From contig JAAALK010000289.1 in assembly GCA_019279435.1 (NCBI GenBank), forward strand, positions 33,609,067 to 33,673,066: DNA of 64,000 nucleotides. Direction: 5' to 3'. The notes under the pieces were generated by a model. That model searched no databases and was not told the DNA's origin. It worked only from the letters and a program-made list of their open reading frames with translations. The stretch is from Zizania palustris. Taxonomy: Eukaryota > Streptophyta > Magnoliopsida > Poales > Poaceae. Positions 42,720-52,926 of this stretch are shown piece by piece (the first letter of the stretch is position 1; each line of letters opens with the position of its first letter). The translations under genes and the position numbers were made by a program.

Positions 42720-43537
42720 ATGGTGAGGAGCGCTTCCCCAACCATGGCGATGGACCCGCGCTTCCTGCAGCGCTAGATGGCGGCGGCGGCGGCGACGGCA
42801 TCGGGCCCGTCGGAGGCGTGTAGCTCGCGTGAGCTCCGTCCCGCCTCAGAGCGGTTTCGGGAGCAGACCCTAGAGCTCGGCCCGTCTGCGTGCACGGATG
42901 CGTCGATCGAGCAAGCAACCAGGGCCCGCCTCGGCCCTAAGACGCCGGCGAGGAAGCCGGGTCGAGAGACGTCCCCGCAGCCGCGAGAAGGCGAGGTCGT
43001 CGTCTTTGAAGCTTTTTTCGACGCGGGGCTGGGGTTCCCCGCTTCGGAGCTCCTCGCCGAGGAACTAGATGCGTTCCATCTGGAGCTCCCGCAGTTGTCC
43101 CCTAACGCCGTGGCCCGCCTCGCCATTTTCGAGTGGTCCATGCGCGCCGAAGGCTGCGAAGGGAGGGCAGAGGTCTTCGCGCAGATGCACGAAGCTCTCT
43201 ACCAGCCGAAGAAGAAGGGAGACCAGATACTGGCCTTTGGGAGCATCAATTTCCAGCTCTGGAGGAAGTACGTGGACTCCTTCCCGGCGAAGGCCATCAA
43301 TGAAAGATGGTACTCTAAGTGGGTGAACCGGTGGTTCTACGTCCACGTGGGGCTCAGTTCTAGCCTCGCCGGGATCCCGCGCCACATTTGGTTCCGGAGG
43401 GAAGCGCGCATCGAGACCAGCGCTGGCTCGATCTCCGCGAGGACCAGCTTCTCCAGATCGTCGCTCACCGAATGAGCATGCGCGACCTGGCGGAGGAGTT
43501 CGTGGCCCTCGAGATCCCTCCGCTGAAGGAAGAATGA
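42720..43537 (+). pseudogene. antisense ORF 1 of the Tat element, putative gypsy-type (Transposase_28-like) domain
   Basis: A start at 42720 is followed by an in-frame TAG at 42774 (probably from CAG), then an open frame 42777-43475. The central part, FEAFFDAGLGFPASELLAEE, LPQLSPNAVARLAIFEWSMR and WVNRWFYVHVG, matches the pattern annotated in grass genomes as putative gypsy type transposon domain (Pfam Transposase_28). After a shift near 43410 the frame goes on with QLLQIVAHRMSMRDLAEEF to a TGA at 43535. A donor CTTG|GTAAGC lies at 43597. It is transcribed, if at all, from its own promoter opposite to gag-pol. Function unknown. Confidence 0.65.
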
Positions 43538-43713
43538 CCGGCGTCGCTTCGGAGCAGCCGGGACGAGTCGATGCCAGCGGAGCTCTCCCGTCAGCTTGGT
43601 AAGCCTCCACACCCATTAACTTCGTTCTCGTCTTTCGTGCTCGAAGGGTACTCCGGTCCTGACCCTCGAACGTAGGGTCGCTCGTTGCCCGGACCCCCGA
43701 GGAGGTAGCCCGC

Positions 43714-44964
43714 ATGACGGAGAAGATTCTCGGAGCCCCTACCCCGGCCGAACGCACTCGGCGACTGGAGCTGGTGGGCTCCTGGGAGCGCTTCAACAGA
43801 GTGTGGGGGGCGCTCGAGCTCTCGCCTCCGCCTCTTCCGGAGGGTGAGGTCCTCCGGGCTGTCTCGAAGAGGAAGGTGGGCGACCCCGACGGTTGCCTCT
43901 CCCCTCGGCGTCCCTCCAAAAATAAGAAGATAGTGAAGAGCCCAAGGCAGCTTTCTCCGGGACACTCCTCCGCCTCCCACTCCGAGTGGGGGGGTTCTAG
44001 CGACGGGGCCCAGTCAGAATCAGGGGACCCTCCGGTAATTCCAGACCCGACCCCGTCGGTCCGGTCGAACGTTGGAAGGACCGGAGATGCTCCCTCTCGC
44101 TCAGGCCCCACGGAGCCCGCGCCGAGGGCCGGGCAGGAGGCGCCCATCATCGGGGCGACACCGCCTCCCGAGACTGCTCTCCCACACGAACCGGCTTCAG
44201 AGGGGGTCTCTGCCGGCTCCCATGGGAGCAGGGAGACGGACAGCTTGGACCGAGGGGGGTTAGCCGACACGCTTGGCGCCGTCGAGGGGAGCGCCGAGAT
44301 GGAGGCCGAGCTCACCGCGGCGGCGTCGGGCTCTCCGGTGAACTCGATCGACAATCTTTTCTACCGCCCGAGCCCGTCAGGACCCGCCCAGCTCCCGGAG
44401 GACCTTACCGAGGCCGCGGACGAAGGTATGATAACTTACCCATCCTTTCCCCAAACGTTGGGGCCTTCTCGATCTCAGCCTTTGCTCGCCTACGGAGGCA
44501 CATCTACCCGGGGCATCGAACCAGTCGTTCCGCTTCCCGACGATGTTGCGGATGCAAGGTCCAGAGCCCCTGTCAGCGCGAAGAGGACTTCAGGGCAACG
44601 GGGCGGAACGGAGCCCGAAGCCTTCGAAGGGGCCTCTTCGGAGGCCGTCGAAAATGCAGGGAACCGACCTCGGCCCCCTTCCGACTCTCGGGGGGCGCGC
44701 GCCACCGTGCCCCTCTTGCGCCCCTTCCTGGCGGACGGCGAGGACTTCACGTCCAAGGTGGCCCCAGTCCACGACTACTACCTACGGCTGCGCGAGGCCC
44801 CGGTGGTAGATGAACTGGGGCTATCAGACGGCCTAGACCTTGGCAGGGCCATTGAGACTGCAGCGGGCCAGGCACCTTCTTGGAGTGCCTTCAATGAGCC
44901 CCTAGCTCTTCTTCTGATTATCTTCCTTGCGCGCAGGTGGTTGCATTGGCGCAGGGTTCGCTGA
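43714..44964 (+). CDS. antisense ORF 2 of the Tat element
   Basis: 416 open codons starting MTEKILGAPTPAERTRRLEL. The middle is a long S/P/E/G-rich low-complexity stretch with a KRKVGDP...SKNKKIVKS basic patch. The end (HDYYLRLREAPVVDELGLSD) looks folded. A likely intron ends in CTTGCGCGCAG (44935), so the last 20 or so codons are probably intronic, and coding continues in the next exon with VVALAQGSLTALLSE. Probably one spliced gene with antisense ORFs 1 and 3. Function unknown. Confidence 0.5.
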   Translation: MTEKILGAPTPAERTRRLELVGSWERFNRVWGALELSPPPLPEGEVLRAVSKRKVGDPDGCLSPRRPSKNKKIVKSPRQLSPGHSSASHSEWGGSSDGAQSESGDPPVIPDPTPSVRSNVGRTGDAPSRSGPTEPAPRAGQEAPIIGATPPPETALPHEPASEGVSAGSHGSRETDSLDRGGLADTLGAVEGSAEMEAELTAAASGSPVNSIDNLFYRPSPSGPAQLPEDLTEAADEGMITYPSFPQTLGPSRSQPLLAYGGTSTRGIEPVVPLPDDVADARSRAPVSAKRTSGQRGGTEPEAFEGASSEAVENAGNRPRPPSDSRGARATVPLLRPFLADGEDFTSKVAPVHDYYLRLREAPVVDELGLSDGLDLGRAIETAAGQAPSWSAFNEPLALLLIIFLARRWLHWRRVR

Positions 44965-45000
44965 CCGCCCTGCTATCCGAGCGCCAACAACACGAGGCAG

Positions 45001-45891
45001 ATGTCGCGGGGCTTGCGGCCCGAGCGGATACCGCGGAAAAGACTGGCTCGCGAGCGAGCAGCGGAGGTCGAATCCCTTCGGCTCCAGGCGGCAAAGGTCG
45101 AAGCGCTCGAGGCCCAAGTGGCGGAGATGGACTCCCTCAAGGCCCGCGAAGCAGAACTGGAAGGGCTCCGGGCTCGAGCCGCGCGAGCCGACGAGCTAAA
45201 GGCGGAAGTCGGCGCCCTTCGGGCCCGAGCTGCCGAGGCGGAGGGGCTTCGGTCTCGGGCCGCAGAAGCGGAGCGGCTCGAAGAGGAGGTTGCCGCGCTC
45301 CGGACTCAAGTCTCGGAGGTAGGCAAGCTCTGGGAGGCGGCAGCTAACGCCGAGGCCCTCGGGGCCCGGGTGGCCCAGATGGAGCGGGTCGAGGTGGACC
45401 TCGCCGCCCGGAATGGGGAGATGACCGAGGTGCTCGCCGAGGCGGGGAAGATGGCAGCTGACACTGCGGTGTCCCTCCGGAAGGTGCTGGCGCGCTACGG
45501 TACTGGATGTGGCGCGTTCGACATCGCCCGGGAGCCCCTGGTCCGTCGAGTGAAATTTATTCAGTCCGCTGTCCGGCAAATACACCTCACCGTAGCGCAG
45601 TACGGCGAGGTGTCTGCTCGAGTGGCCGCTTATGGGATTCTTCGACATCTCGAAGTGTCTGGACTTCCTCTTCCTTCGCCTTCGAGCTCGCATCCGGTCA
45701 CGTTCGTGGGGGATCACCTCCGAACGCCGAGCCCTGCGCTGAGTCAATCTTGGAGGGCGCTCAAGGCGGTTTGGCAGACTGAGGGCCCTGAAGCGATCAA
45801 GACTTGGCTGGAGGAGGCGCTCCGCGCCCGCGGTCCTCCGGCTCCCTTGAAGCCTTCGGCCTCGGCCCGCCAGCCGGACCCGAAGATGTAG
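45001..45891 (+). CDS. antisense ORF 3 of the Tat element, coiled coil
   Basis: Following the exon start at 44936 and a shift near 45045, the frame is a long heptad-like coiled coil of A/E/L/R (AAEVESLRLQAAKVEALEAQ, then repeated RARAAEAE units, about residues 20-150). A conserved-looking globular end follows (RYGTGCGAFDIAREPLVRRV). Stop at 45889. AATAAA lies about 60 bp downstream (45952-45957). Such coiled-coil C-terminal regions commonly follow Transposase_28-like domains in grass annotations. Function unknown. Confidence 0.6.
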   Translation: MSRGLRPERIPRKRLARERAAEVESLRLQAAKVEALEAQVAEMDSLKAREAELEGLRARAARADELKAEVGALRARAAEAEGLRSRAAEAERLEEEVAALRTQVSEVGKLWEAAANAEALGARVAQMERVEVDLAARNGEMTEVLAEAGKMAADTAVSLRKVLARYGTGCGAFDIAREPLVRRVKFIQSAVRQIHLTVAQYGEVSARVAAYGILRHLEVSGLPLPSPSSSHPVTFVGDHLRTPSPALSQSWRALKAVWQTEGPEAIKTWLEEALRARGPPAPLKPSASARQPDPKM

Positions 45892-46011
45892 CTTCTTCGA
45901 GATCCTGTCGTTGTATTAGCCTGTAATAGCTTGGAAACTTAGTCATATATTAATAAAGAGTACCTTCTGGGGTTCATTCAGGGTGTCCGCGATTGCGACT
46001 GTGATGTCGAA

Positions 46012-46455
46012 GTGCTTGAATTTGACGACGCTCTTCGACATCGATGGGCTATCTTCGAGGCTCTGAGAGCGAATCGTCCTGCGCGCTTCGTCCTTCCCCG
46101 TAGTAGCGATGGATATGCGGACCCCGACGTCCTCCGAGGGGTTCTGAACCTTGTCAAGGAAGAAGAAACAGGGCCCCGCTCCTTGTCCTCGTCTCCCGAA
46201 CCGGTGGACTGGTCCGATACGGAAGCCGGCCTAGACGAAGCGCCCCCCGGGGGCAATCTGCGCAGCTGGGCCCAACTTCAAGAAGGCCAGAGGGCCTTTC
46301 ATGCTCAGAAGAAGGAGGAGGAGCGGAGGAAGAGGAAGGGGAGGTCCGCGCGAACCAAGTCCGGGCCTCTAGTCGAAGCGCGCTCTGGCCCAGGTGGCCC
46401 CTCTGACCGAGGGGGCCTTCGGTTCTTGCTTGGCTTGGATGAAAACTTCTCTTGA
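46012..46455 (+). CDS. antisense ORF 4 of the Tat element, uncertain
   Basis: 147 codons start MLEFDDALRHRWAIFEALRA and end in a basic KKEEERRKRKGRSARTK tail. TGTAATAAAC lies just downstream (46477-46487). It stands after the AATAAA of ORF 3, so it is a separate transcript or a last exon with alternative polyadenylation. No domain is recognised. Confidence 0.4.
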   Translation: MLEFDDALRHRWAIFEALRANRPARFVLPRSSDGYADPDVLRGVLNLVKEEETGPRSLSSSPEPVDWSDTEAGLDEAPPGGNLRSWAQLQEGQRAFHAQKKEEERRKRKGRSARTKSGPLVEARSGPGGPSDRGGLRFLLGLDENFS

Positions 46456-46714
46456 TCCTTCTCTTCTGTCTTTGATTTGTAATAAACATTGTACACCCCC
46501 TTTTCTCTTCTTTTTCCAATATATTTGGTTGAAGCCTTTCTCCTTGCTCCCTCCCTTCCCACCTCCTTAGCGGGTAGTCGATTTGCCGGCTGGGCGCTAA
46601 CCAGCTAGGAGGAAGGCGCGGTGAATGTATCTCGCCTACAAGGGGAGGGTACCTTGAACAGGAGCTTGAAATCCGACTGAGTGCATCTCGGGCCGGGGCT
46701 CGAGTTCAAACTTC

Positions 46715-47215
46715 GAGGCTACATCGAGTCAGGGCTCGGAATCCGATTGCGAGGGTGCGTCGAGCCGGAGCTCGGAACCCAAGTGTGAGGGTGCATCGAG
46801 CCGGAGCTCGGAACCCGATTGCGAGGGTGCGTCGAGCTGGAGCTCGGAACCCCAGTGTGAGGGCGCGTCGAGCCGGAGCTCGGAACCCGATTGCGGGGGT
46901 GCATCGAGCCGGAGCTCGGAACCCGAGTATGAGGGTGCGTCGAGCCGGAGCTCGGAACCCGAGTATGAGGGTGCGTCGAGCCAGAGCTCGGAACCCGATT
47001 GCGGGGGTGCATCGAGCTGGAGCTCGGAACCCGAGTGTGAGGGTGCGTCGAGCCGGAGCTCGGAACCCGAGTGTGAGGGCACGTCGAGCCGGAGCTCGGA
47101 ACCCGATTGCGGGGGTGCGTCGAGCCGGAGCTCGGAACCCGAGTATGAGGGTGCGTCGAGCCGGAGCTCGGAACCCGAGTATGAGGGTGCGTCGAGCCGA
47201 AGCTCGAAACCCGAT
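46715..47215. repeat. 36-bp tandem repeat array, about 14 units
   Basis: Units read GAGGGTGCGTCGAGCCGGAG, CTCGGAACCC and a variable hexamer (GAGTAT, GATTGC or GAGTGT). The period is exactly 36 bp and divisible by three, so all minus frames stay open as 12-residue repeats (for example FRAPARRT). It sits between integrase and the antisense block, the place where Tat elements are known to accumulate variable tandem repeats. Confidence 0.9.
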
Positions 47216-47373
47216 ATGCTTTAGTGAAGCGAAACTCTTAGAGTCGTTGCGCGTTCGCCATGGGCGAAAACATTTGCCTGATGATTTTATTACGCAATTT
47301 GGATACAAAAGCAGGCGCTATCGGCCGCTAGCGGAATATACTTATGAGACTACGAAAAGTAACGCTTCAGGTG

Positions 47374-48015
47374 CTACGCGTGCCAAGCATGCTTCAACTC
47401 CTCGCCTTCCAAGGTGGCGAGCCGGTAGGAGCCCGGGCGTCCGGACCTTGCTACAATGTATGGCCCTTCCCATTTGTTGCCCAGTTTGGTCGGAGCGGCC
47501 ACCGCGCGAAGGACGAGGTGCCCCGGCTGGAACTCATTGTGCTTAACTTTGGGATCGTACCATGCCTTTGTCTCCTTCTGATACTTGGAGAGGTTGGCAA
47601 CGGCTCGGAGCCGCGTCTCTTCGGCCAGGTCGAGGGAGACGGTGCACTCTTGATCTGCGTCGGGTGCTGTGACACGTAGTGAACCGGCGCGGAGCTCCGT
47701 TGGGGTCATTGCTTCGTCGCCGAACAGGAGGCGGAATGGGGTGAAGCCGGTAGCTCGGGAAGTGGTGGTCCGGATGGACCACAAGATCTTTGGCAGCTCA
47801 TCGGGCCACGATCCTTTGGCTAAGCCAATGATGCGTTTGTTGAGGCCCGAGAGGATGTGCCCATTAGCTCGCTCCACAGCCCCATTCGACTGGGGATGCC
47901 GTACTGCGGCGAAGCAGAGCTGGACCCCCAATTCATCGCAGAATGCCCGGAAAGCCCCAGCATCGAACTGCGTTCCGTTGTCCAATGTGAGTGCCTGGGC
48001 ACTCCGAAACGGCAC
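47374..48015 (-). pseudogene. pol: integrase core end and C-terminal domain, Tat element
   Basis: LTLDNGTQFDAGAFRAFCDE (second catalytic Asp) and RHPQSNGAVERANGHILSGL (catalytic Glu) are followed by WYDPKVKHNEFQPGHLVLR and GNKWEGPYIVARSGRPGSYR, the Ty3/gypsy integrase C-terminal part. It is complete to its stop. A frameshift near 48000 separates it from the upstream half. Confidence 0.9.
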
Positions 48016-48671
48016 ACGATATTCTGCCAGAAGAATTTCTGGACGCTTCGAGATGTGATGGAAGTCAGTGGCTCAGCCTCGACCCACTTGGAGAAATATT
48101 CGACGGCGATGACAGCAAAGCGCAGGTTGCCTTTCGCTCTAGGAAATGGTCCAATGAGGTCCATGCCCCATCGGGCCAACGGCCACACAGGAGGGATGGG
48201 TAGCAGGCTGGCTGGGGGTCGGTGACTCCGCTGCCCCATCCACTGACAGCCTTGGCAAGTACGGACGAGTTCTTCGGCGTTGGCAACGATTGTGGGCCAG
48301 TATACGCCCTGCTGGAGAGCCAAGTGGCTCCCGCACAGCCACTCATGGATTTCTCGGAGCATGGTCACTCCGTCCGAGTGAGAGATGCAACGGAGTAGCG
48401 GAGAACATACCCCCGACTTGTATAGGATGCCATCGATGACCTGGAAGGACCTTGCGCGGAGCTGGAGGCGAACTTGGTCTGGGATAGGATGATCGTCTTC
48501 GCTGCCCGCGAGCGTGCGCAGGATGGGCTCCCGCCAATCGCCATTGACTGTACACAGGACTGGAGCTGGCCAGGGTGACAGCGGGGGCTTATCCGAGGCG
48601 GAGGTGGACGACTCGCTGCGAGGAGGCGCCGAAGGCTGGGTGATCTCTTCGAAAAAAGCGCCCGACGGCAA
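47990..48671 (-). pseudogene. pol: integrase zinc finger and first half of the core, Tat element
   Basis: EIHEWLCGSHL...CQGCQWMGQR is the H-H-C-C zinc-binding region. RWGMDLIGPFPRAKGNLRFA carries the first catalytic Asp, and WVEAEPLTSITSRSVQKFFW follows. The frame is the same as the RNase H region upstream, from which a single stop at about 48726 separates it. It then shifts near 48000. Confidence 0.9.
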
Positions 48672-48725
48672 GGCTTGAGCTCCTGCCCCGGCTTTGGCGA
48701 GGGCATCAGCCTGGCCGTTTTCGCC

Positions 48726-49565
48726 TCACGGGATGTTTTGGACGGATATACCCTTGAAGGATGCTTCGAATCTGCGGATGGCGTCGAGGTAGGAGGCAAG
48801 GTCCGGGTGCTTAGCCTGGAAACTTTTGTCGATGTGCCCGGCTACTACTTGGGAATCGGTCTTGATGACCACGCGCGCTGCTCCCAGCGTGTGCGCCTTG
48901 CGGAGACCCAAGAGGACCCCTTCGTACTCGGCGATATTGTTGGTAGCCTTGAAGTTCAGCTGAGCGGAATACAAGGCCTGCTGGCCGGAGGGGGAGACGA
49001 TAACTGCTCCAGCTCCAGCCCTCGAAGCCTGGTAAGCACCGTCCAAATAGACAGTCCAGATTGCCGCGCTTGTCTCGGTGCCGGCGTGATCAGGTGCCAT
49101 CGTCCACTCTGCGACGAAGTCGGCGAGGATTTGGGACTTGATGGCAGTACGGGCGGCGAAGGAGATTCCGAACGGGGCCGACTCCACCGCCCACTTACCA
49201 ATGCGGCCGGTAGCATCCTTGTTCCGGAACATGTCACCAAGCGGGTAGGCAGTCGGGATGATGACATCATGGGCTAGGAAGTAGTGCCGAAGTTTCCTGG
49301 ATGCCATGACGAGGGCGTAGGCCACTTTCTCAAGCTCGGAGTACCGAGCCTTGGCTCCGGTGAGGGCTTTGGAAACGAAGTAGACGGGGTGCTGTATCAA
49401 CTTCCCATCACGTGCTTCCTCTTGGACCAGAGCCGCACTTGCCGCATTGCCGGAGGCGGCGAGGTAGAGCAACAAGGGGCTGTCGGGCCGGGTGTGGCAA
49501 GGGCCACGAGGCCAGAGAGATACTCTTTGATTTGTTCGAAATAGCCTTGACATTCGGGAGTCCAC
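48726..49565 (-). pseudogene. pol: RNase H and second (archaeal-type) RNase H, Tat element
   Basis: The first part (SAALVQEEARDGKLIQHPVY, YSELEKVAYALVMASRKLRHY) is the RT-linked RNase H. After ILADFVAEW a second RNase H begins: VYLDGAYQASRAGAGAVIV (Asp), NNIAEYEGVLLGL (Glu), VIKTDSQVVAGHI (Asp). The dual arrangement is diagnostic of the Tat lineage. The frame is open across both and ends at a stop at 48726. Confidence 0.9.
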
Positions 49566-50239
49566 GCGAAGTGCTTGGAGACCCGAAGCGCCTTGAAGAT
49601 GGGCAAGCTTCGTTCTGCTGATCTTGCTAAAAATCGTCCGAGGGTTGCCAACCGCCCGGCTAGCTTCTGTGCTTGCTTCAAGTTCTGGGGAGGGGACATG
49701 TTCTGCAATGCATTAACTTGCGTTGGGCTGGCTTCAATGCCTCGGCTGGAGACTAGATACCCAAGCAGCTTCCCTGCGCGTGCTCCGAAGACACACTTTT
49801 CTGGATTGAGCCGGATTCCACACCGCCGGAGGCTGTCGAAAGTCTCGGCTATGTCTGAGCCGTGATGGCTCTTGGTGGTACTTTTGATTACGATGTCGTC
49901 CATGTATGCTTCCACATTACGCCCCATCTGATGACCCAAGGCTTTGGAGATCAATCTTGAAAAGGTGGCCCCTACATTGCGGAGGCCAAAGGGCATCCGG
50001 AGGTAGCAGAATACTCCGGCGGGGGTGACGAAGCTTGTTTTTACTTGGTCTTCGGGCTTTAACCAGATCTGGTGATAGCCGGAATAAGCGTCGAGGAAAC
50101 TGAGGAGCTCTGCTCCGGCTGTGGAATCAACTAGTTGGTCAATGCGGGGCAAGGGGTAGGGGTCACGGGGGCAAGCTTTATTCAGAGAAGTAAAGTCGAT
50201 ACACATGCACCATTTTTCCAGATGTTTTCTTCTGGACAA
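49397..50239 (-). pseudogene. pol: reverse transcriptase of the Tat element
   Basis: CIDFTSLNKACPRDPYPLPR, FLDAYSGYHQI, FCYLRMPFGLRNVGATF and the catalytic VEAYMDDIVIKS are the Ty3/gypsy RT blocks in order. CVFGARAGKLLGYLVSSRGIE follows. The frame changes near 49480 at the start of RNase H. The region upstream (50256-about 50400) reads as the RT fingers, with AELAKTETEKLLRAGVIREV. Confidence 0.9.
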
Positions 50240-50269
50240 ACACTGGGTTAGACAACTAGTCGGTATGAC

Positions 50270-51289
50270 TCACTTCCCGGATGACCCCTGCTCGAAGCAG
50301 CTTCTCTGTCTCAGTCTTGGCGAGCTCGGCCCGTTCGGTGGAAAGCTTCCGGAGCCCTTGGCGGACCGGCCGTGCCTTTGGGTCGACGGCCAGTGAGTGC
50401 TCGATGATCGAGCGGTCGACGTCGGTAATGTCTTCGTCGGACCATGCGAAGATGTCGAGGTTGCCGCGGATGATTCCTTCAAGCTGTGCCGACACCTCTG
50501 GTTCCATACCCCCCCGAAGTTGATCGGGTACTCCTTCCCATCTTGGATTAATATCTTTGTAATGACCTCCCCCTCCGAAAGAGGTTTTGCGGGGCGGCCC
50601 TTCTTCCCAGAGTCTCCGCCGCCGGGGAGGCTGGCTCCTTCTGCACCTTCGCGGACGCTGTGGATCTGCCGCGGCTCCAATGGCGCCGAATGACCGTACT
50701 CGATACGGCGGGCTGTGGCCTGGTCGCCCAGGATCGACAACACCCCACCCGGAGTCGGCATCTTGAGGCATAGGTAGTTGTGGTGTGCGATGGCTCCGAA
50801 GCGGTTGAGCATTCCCCTTCCGAAGATGGCGTTGTAGGCGTACGGAGCGTCGACCACGTCGAACAGGATCTCCTCGCAGCGCCGAAGGGGGGAGTCGCCG
50901 AAGGTCACCTCCAGCGCGACCTGGCCCAAGGCATCGAGCGGGGGGCCTGCAAAGCCTTGGAGTGGACGGGAAGCCGACAGTAGGTGCTTGCGCGACAGGC
51001 ACAGCTGATCAAAGGCCTACACAAAGATGATGTCTGCGGAACTCCCCCCGTCAACCAGGATGCGACGCACCTCGACTCCGGCGATGTTTGCCGAGATAAC
51101 GAGGGGATCGGCGTGCGGGAACTTGACTCCGGCGGCATCTTCGGCGGTGAAGGAGATGGGAACGTGGGACCATTCAGGGAGGGCTGAGGGGCTGGAGGTG
51201 CCGATATGCCCGACTTCCCGAACGTAGTCTCGCCGCTGGCACTTGGACATGACTCCCAGAAGTCCTCCTCCTGATATGGGGAGGACCAC
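50270..51289 (-). pseudogene. pol: aspartic protease region of the Tat element
   Basis: RRILVDGGSSADIIFV is a retroviral-type aspartic protease block with Gly in place of the usual Thr/Ser after Asp (D-G-G). FGDSPLRRCEEILFDVVDAP and AYNAIFGRGMLNRFGAIAH form the second half of the domain. A stop lies at 51017 between the two. Downstream the frame drifts into low complexity before RT. Confidence 0.75.
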
Positions 51290-51628
51290 TCGCTTTCCCC
51301 GATCTGGCGCATCTTCAAGCTTGGTGGCCTGGGTCCTGCCAAACTCCGGGGCCAGGCCCAGGACCTCCGGCTCGTTGCCACGCCCGACTACCTGAACTGC
51401 TTCTGGGCGAGGGACTGGGATCCCCTTGTCGGTGGAACCGCGACCGGCATTACGCTCCAGGTAGTCGTTTCGGAGGGCGAGTATGGTCCGGCAGGAGTCA
51501 GTGTCGTGGCTCCGGTTTTCGCCGTGGACGCTGCAGTAGAGGGCGGCTCCTCCGGAGAGCGCTCGAGGCGGGGCCTTGGCCTCGACGGGATGGCTTCCGG
51601 TGGGCGTGTGCAGATGCTTGGCGGGGGC

Positions 51629-52861
51629 TCAGGGGGTAATGCTGAGGACTTCCCCTCGAAGATGCGTTCGGCCTCGTCGAGAGTCCCGGTGGATGGAGTC
51701 CTGCCGGCCGGACTCTTGGCGGCGGAAGTCAGGAGCGGGGCGTGCTCCCCGACTGAGGTCCGGCGAGGCTTCATACGTCATGGCACTCGAGGCCCGGACA
51801 AGGACTATCATCGCTTGCCGGCGCATCTGGCCTTCTTCGGACCGGGCGTATTCCTCGAAATACGTCATGAGTTGTGCCACTGAGGAGATGGGCTTCCGGT
51901 GGAGCTTGTCAAGGAGGCCTGAGAGGGTGACGCCTTCTCGGGCAGCATCGATGACGGAGGAAGCCAAGAGCCCCTTGATCTGGGCCTTGGTGTGTGCGAA
52001 GCGCTAGGAATACTGCCGCAAAGTTTCTCCGGGCTGCTGCTTCACTTGGAAGAGGCTCCCAGTGGACATGGGGGCCACGAAGGTCCCTTGGAAATTGTTG
52101 ACGAATTTCTTCCTCAGTTGATCCCACGAATGGATGGTCTCGGGTCGAAGTGACCAGAACCACCGGAGAGCGATCCCTTCGAGCGCCAGAGGGAAGCATT
52201 TAGCCATGGTGTCTCGGCTTCCCCCAGACACTTCTATCGCCAGGGCGTACGAGCGGGAGAACTCTCCGGGGTCAGAATCCCCGGAGTACTTGGGAAGCTT
52301 CGCGGCGCGAAACTTCGAGCCGAAGTGCACCCTCTGAAGGTCCGGGTGCAGGGGGGACTCCTCGTCGTATGACGGATTTTCGTCATCTGCTGGATCTTCA
52401 TTGTCGCTTAGTGTTACGGCCGTAGCCTTCGCAGCGCGGGAGGGCTCAGGAGGGCGGAGCGACGCCTCCTGGCGCCATAGGGCCAGTTCCTCCTTCAGCC
52501 GGGTGTTCTCGGCGGCCAAGGCATCGGCTTGGCTCCCGCTTCCTCCTGAAGTAGTATCGGGATCTCGCGAACAAACGTAGTCGGTCCGGAGGGATGCCAC
52601 TGGGGGTCCGCTCGGAGGATACCCCCCCGGTAGCCCCTCTGGGAACCCTGCCAGGTTGACGGAGGCCGGCTCTGGTACGCCGACAGGGCCCCAAGCCTCA
52701 GGCGTCCCCTCCGGCGCCTGAGTTGGTTCCAGGGAGGGCGCTTCGGCGGGGGCAACGGCGGGAGCCGGAGGACGGGAATCGGGGGCCGGAGCGGGCTCAA
52801 TTCCGGCGGTGCGGGCCGACCGGCGTAGAGGAATAGTGCTCGCCCCCTTTCGACCCGACAT
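51629..52861 (-). pseudogene. gag: gag of the Tat element, frame broken
   Basis: The start MSGRKGASTIPLRRSARTAG at 52861 is about 65 bp inside the 5' LTR. A P/A/G/S-rich N-terminal half is followed by LPKYSGDSDPGEFSRSYALA, FPLALEGIALRWFWSL and WDQLRKKFVNNFQGTF, the Tat gag core. A stop near 52004 splits off SQRFAHTQAQIKG-type sequence, and MASSVIDAAREGVTLSGLLD continues to 51629. Bases 51290-51628 hold the gag end, rich in R, P and S, in shifted frames. Confidence 0.85.
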
Positions 52862-52904
52862 GCTTTGTTGAGTGGGTGTAGAGGACGCTAGCTTCTTGGA
52901 CTAG

Positions 52905-52925
52905 GGTCCCCACGGACGGCGCCAA
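52905..52925 (-). other. primer binding site of the Tat element
   Basis: Minus-strand TTGGCGCCGTCCGTGGGGAC lies 1 nt inside the 5' LTR. The TTGGCGCC start is typical of Tat/Athila-group elements. Confidence 0.75.
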
Positions 52926-52926
52926 C

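Noticed and set aside
46715..47215. 36-bp direct repeats resembling a CRISPR array
   Set aside because: Units are contiguous with no unique spacers, and the context is a plant LTR retrotransposon.
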